From Verrucomicrobia bacterium UBA6354 (lineage in GTDB: Bacteria > Verrucomicrobiota > Kiritimatiellia > RFP12 > UBA1067), in assembly GCA_002440145.1 (NCBI GenBank), contig DJRS01000071.1:2913-17149 (forward strand): DNA of 14,237 bases, written 5' to 3'. Under the pieces are notes generated by a model, which was given only the letters and a program-made list of their open reading frames with translations, made no database searches and was not told the DNA's origin. Shown here in pieces: positions 14,204-14,237 of this stretch (positions within the stretch are counted from its first letter, which is position 1; every line of letters starts with the position of its first letter). Position numbers and translations under genes: made by a program.

Positions 14204-14237
14204 GGAGCTCGGAGCGCGTCCGGCGGGGCGGCTACTG
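14204..14237. other. End of window without a recognisable feature
   Basis: These 34 GC-rich bases contain no start codon with a clear ribosome binding site and no hairpin followed by T residues. Whether the gene run continues downstream cannot be seen. Confidence 0.5.

Overview
The window is a gene-dense, GC-rich bacterial segment with every supported gene on the + strand. Secreted BspA-type leucine-rich-repeat protein, a Tat-exported sugar isomerase, a beta-helix polysaccharidase-like protein and BatD-family material together suggest a PVC-group bacterium (Kiritimatiellota, Lentisphaerota or Verrucomicrobiota), perhaps gut-associated. This is inference: there is no rRNA or other phylogenetic marker here.

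Left part (1-6162): the tail of a probable Gfo/Idh/MocA oxidoreductase, a perfect 11-bp-stem hairpin, a 955-aa secreted BspA-like protein made of two related halves, a Tat-exported xylose-isomerase-like TIM-barrel protein, and a secreted GH28/GH49-like beta-helix protein with a C-terminal beta-sandwich. They look like accessory, carbohydrate-facing, secreted functions. The beta-helix gene has its own candidate promoter with a 21-bp palindrome just upstream.

Right part (6339-14203): eight genes packed head to tail with gaps of 0-3 bases or overlaps. They are serine O-acetyltransferase (cysE), an endonuclease/exonuclease/phosphatase-family protein, ribonuclease HIII (rnhC), a TolQ/ExbB-like, a TolR/ExbD-like and a TonB/TolA-like protein, a BatD-family protein of unusual double architecture, and a PglE-like sugar aminotransferase. 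The first three are largely housekeeping. The TolQ-TolR-TonB/TolA set would form a proton-driven inner-membrane motor reaching into the periplasm, and the BatD-like protein right after it is also periplasmic, so these four may work together in the envelope.

Most notable: (i) cysE and rnhC each have a TGn-TATAAT extended -10 box so close to the ATG that transcripts would be leaderless or nearly so; the rnhC promoter lies inside the end of the preceding gene. (ii) The BatD-like protein carries a second signal-peptide-like segment in its middle, as if two exported proteins had been fused. (iii) The beta-helix protein has a GH28-like active-site pattern with one aspartate of the usual pair replaced by asparagine. 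No tRNA, rRNA, CRISPR array, insertion sequence or phage gene was seen.
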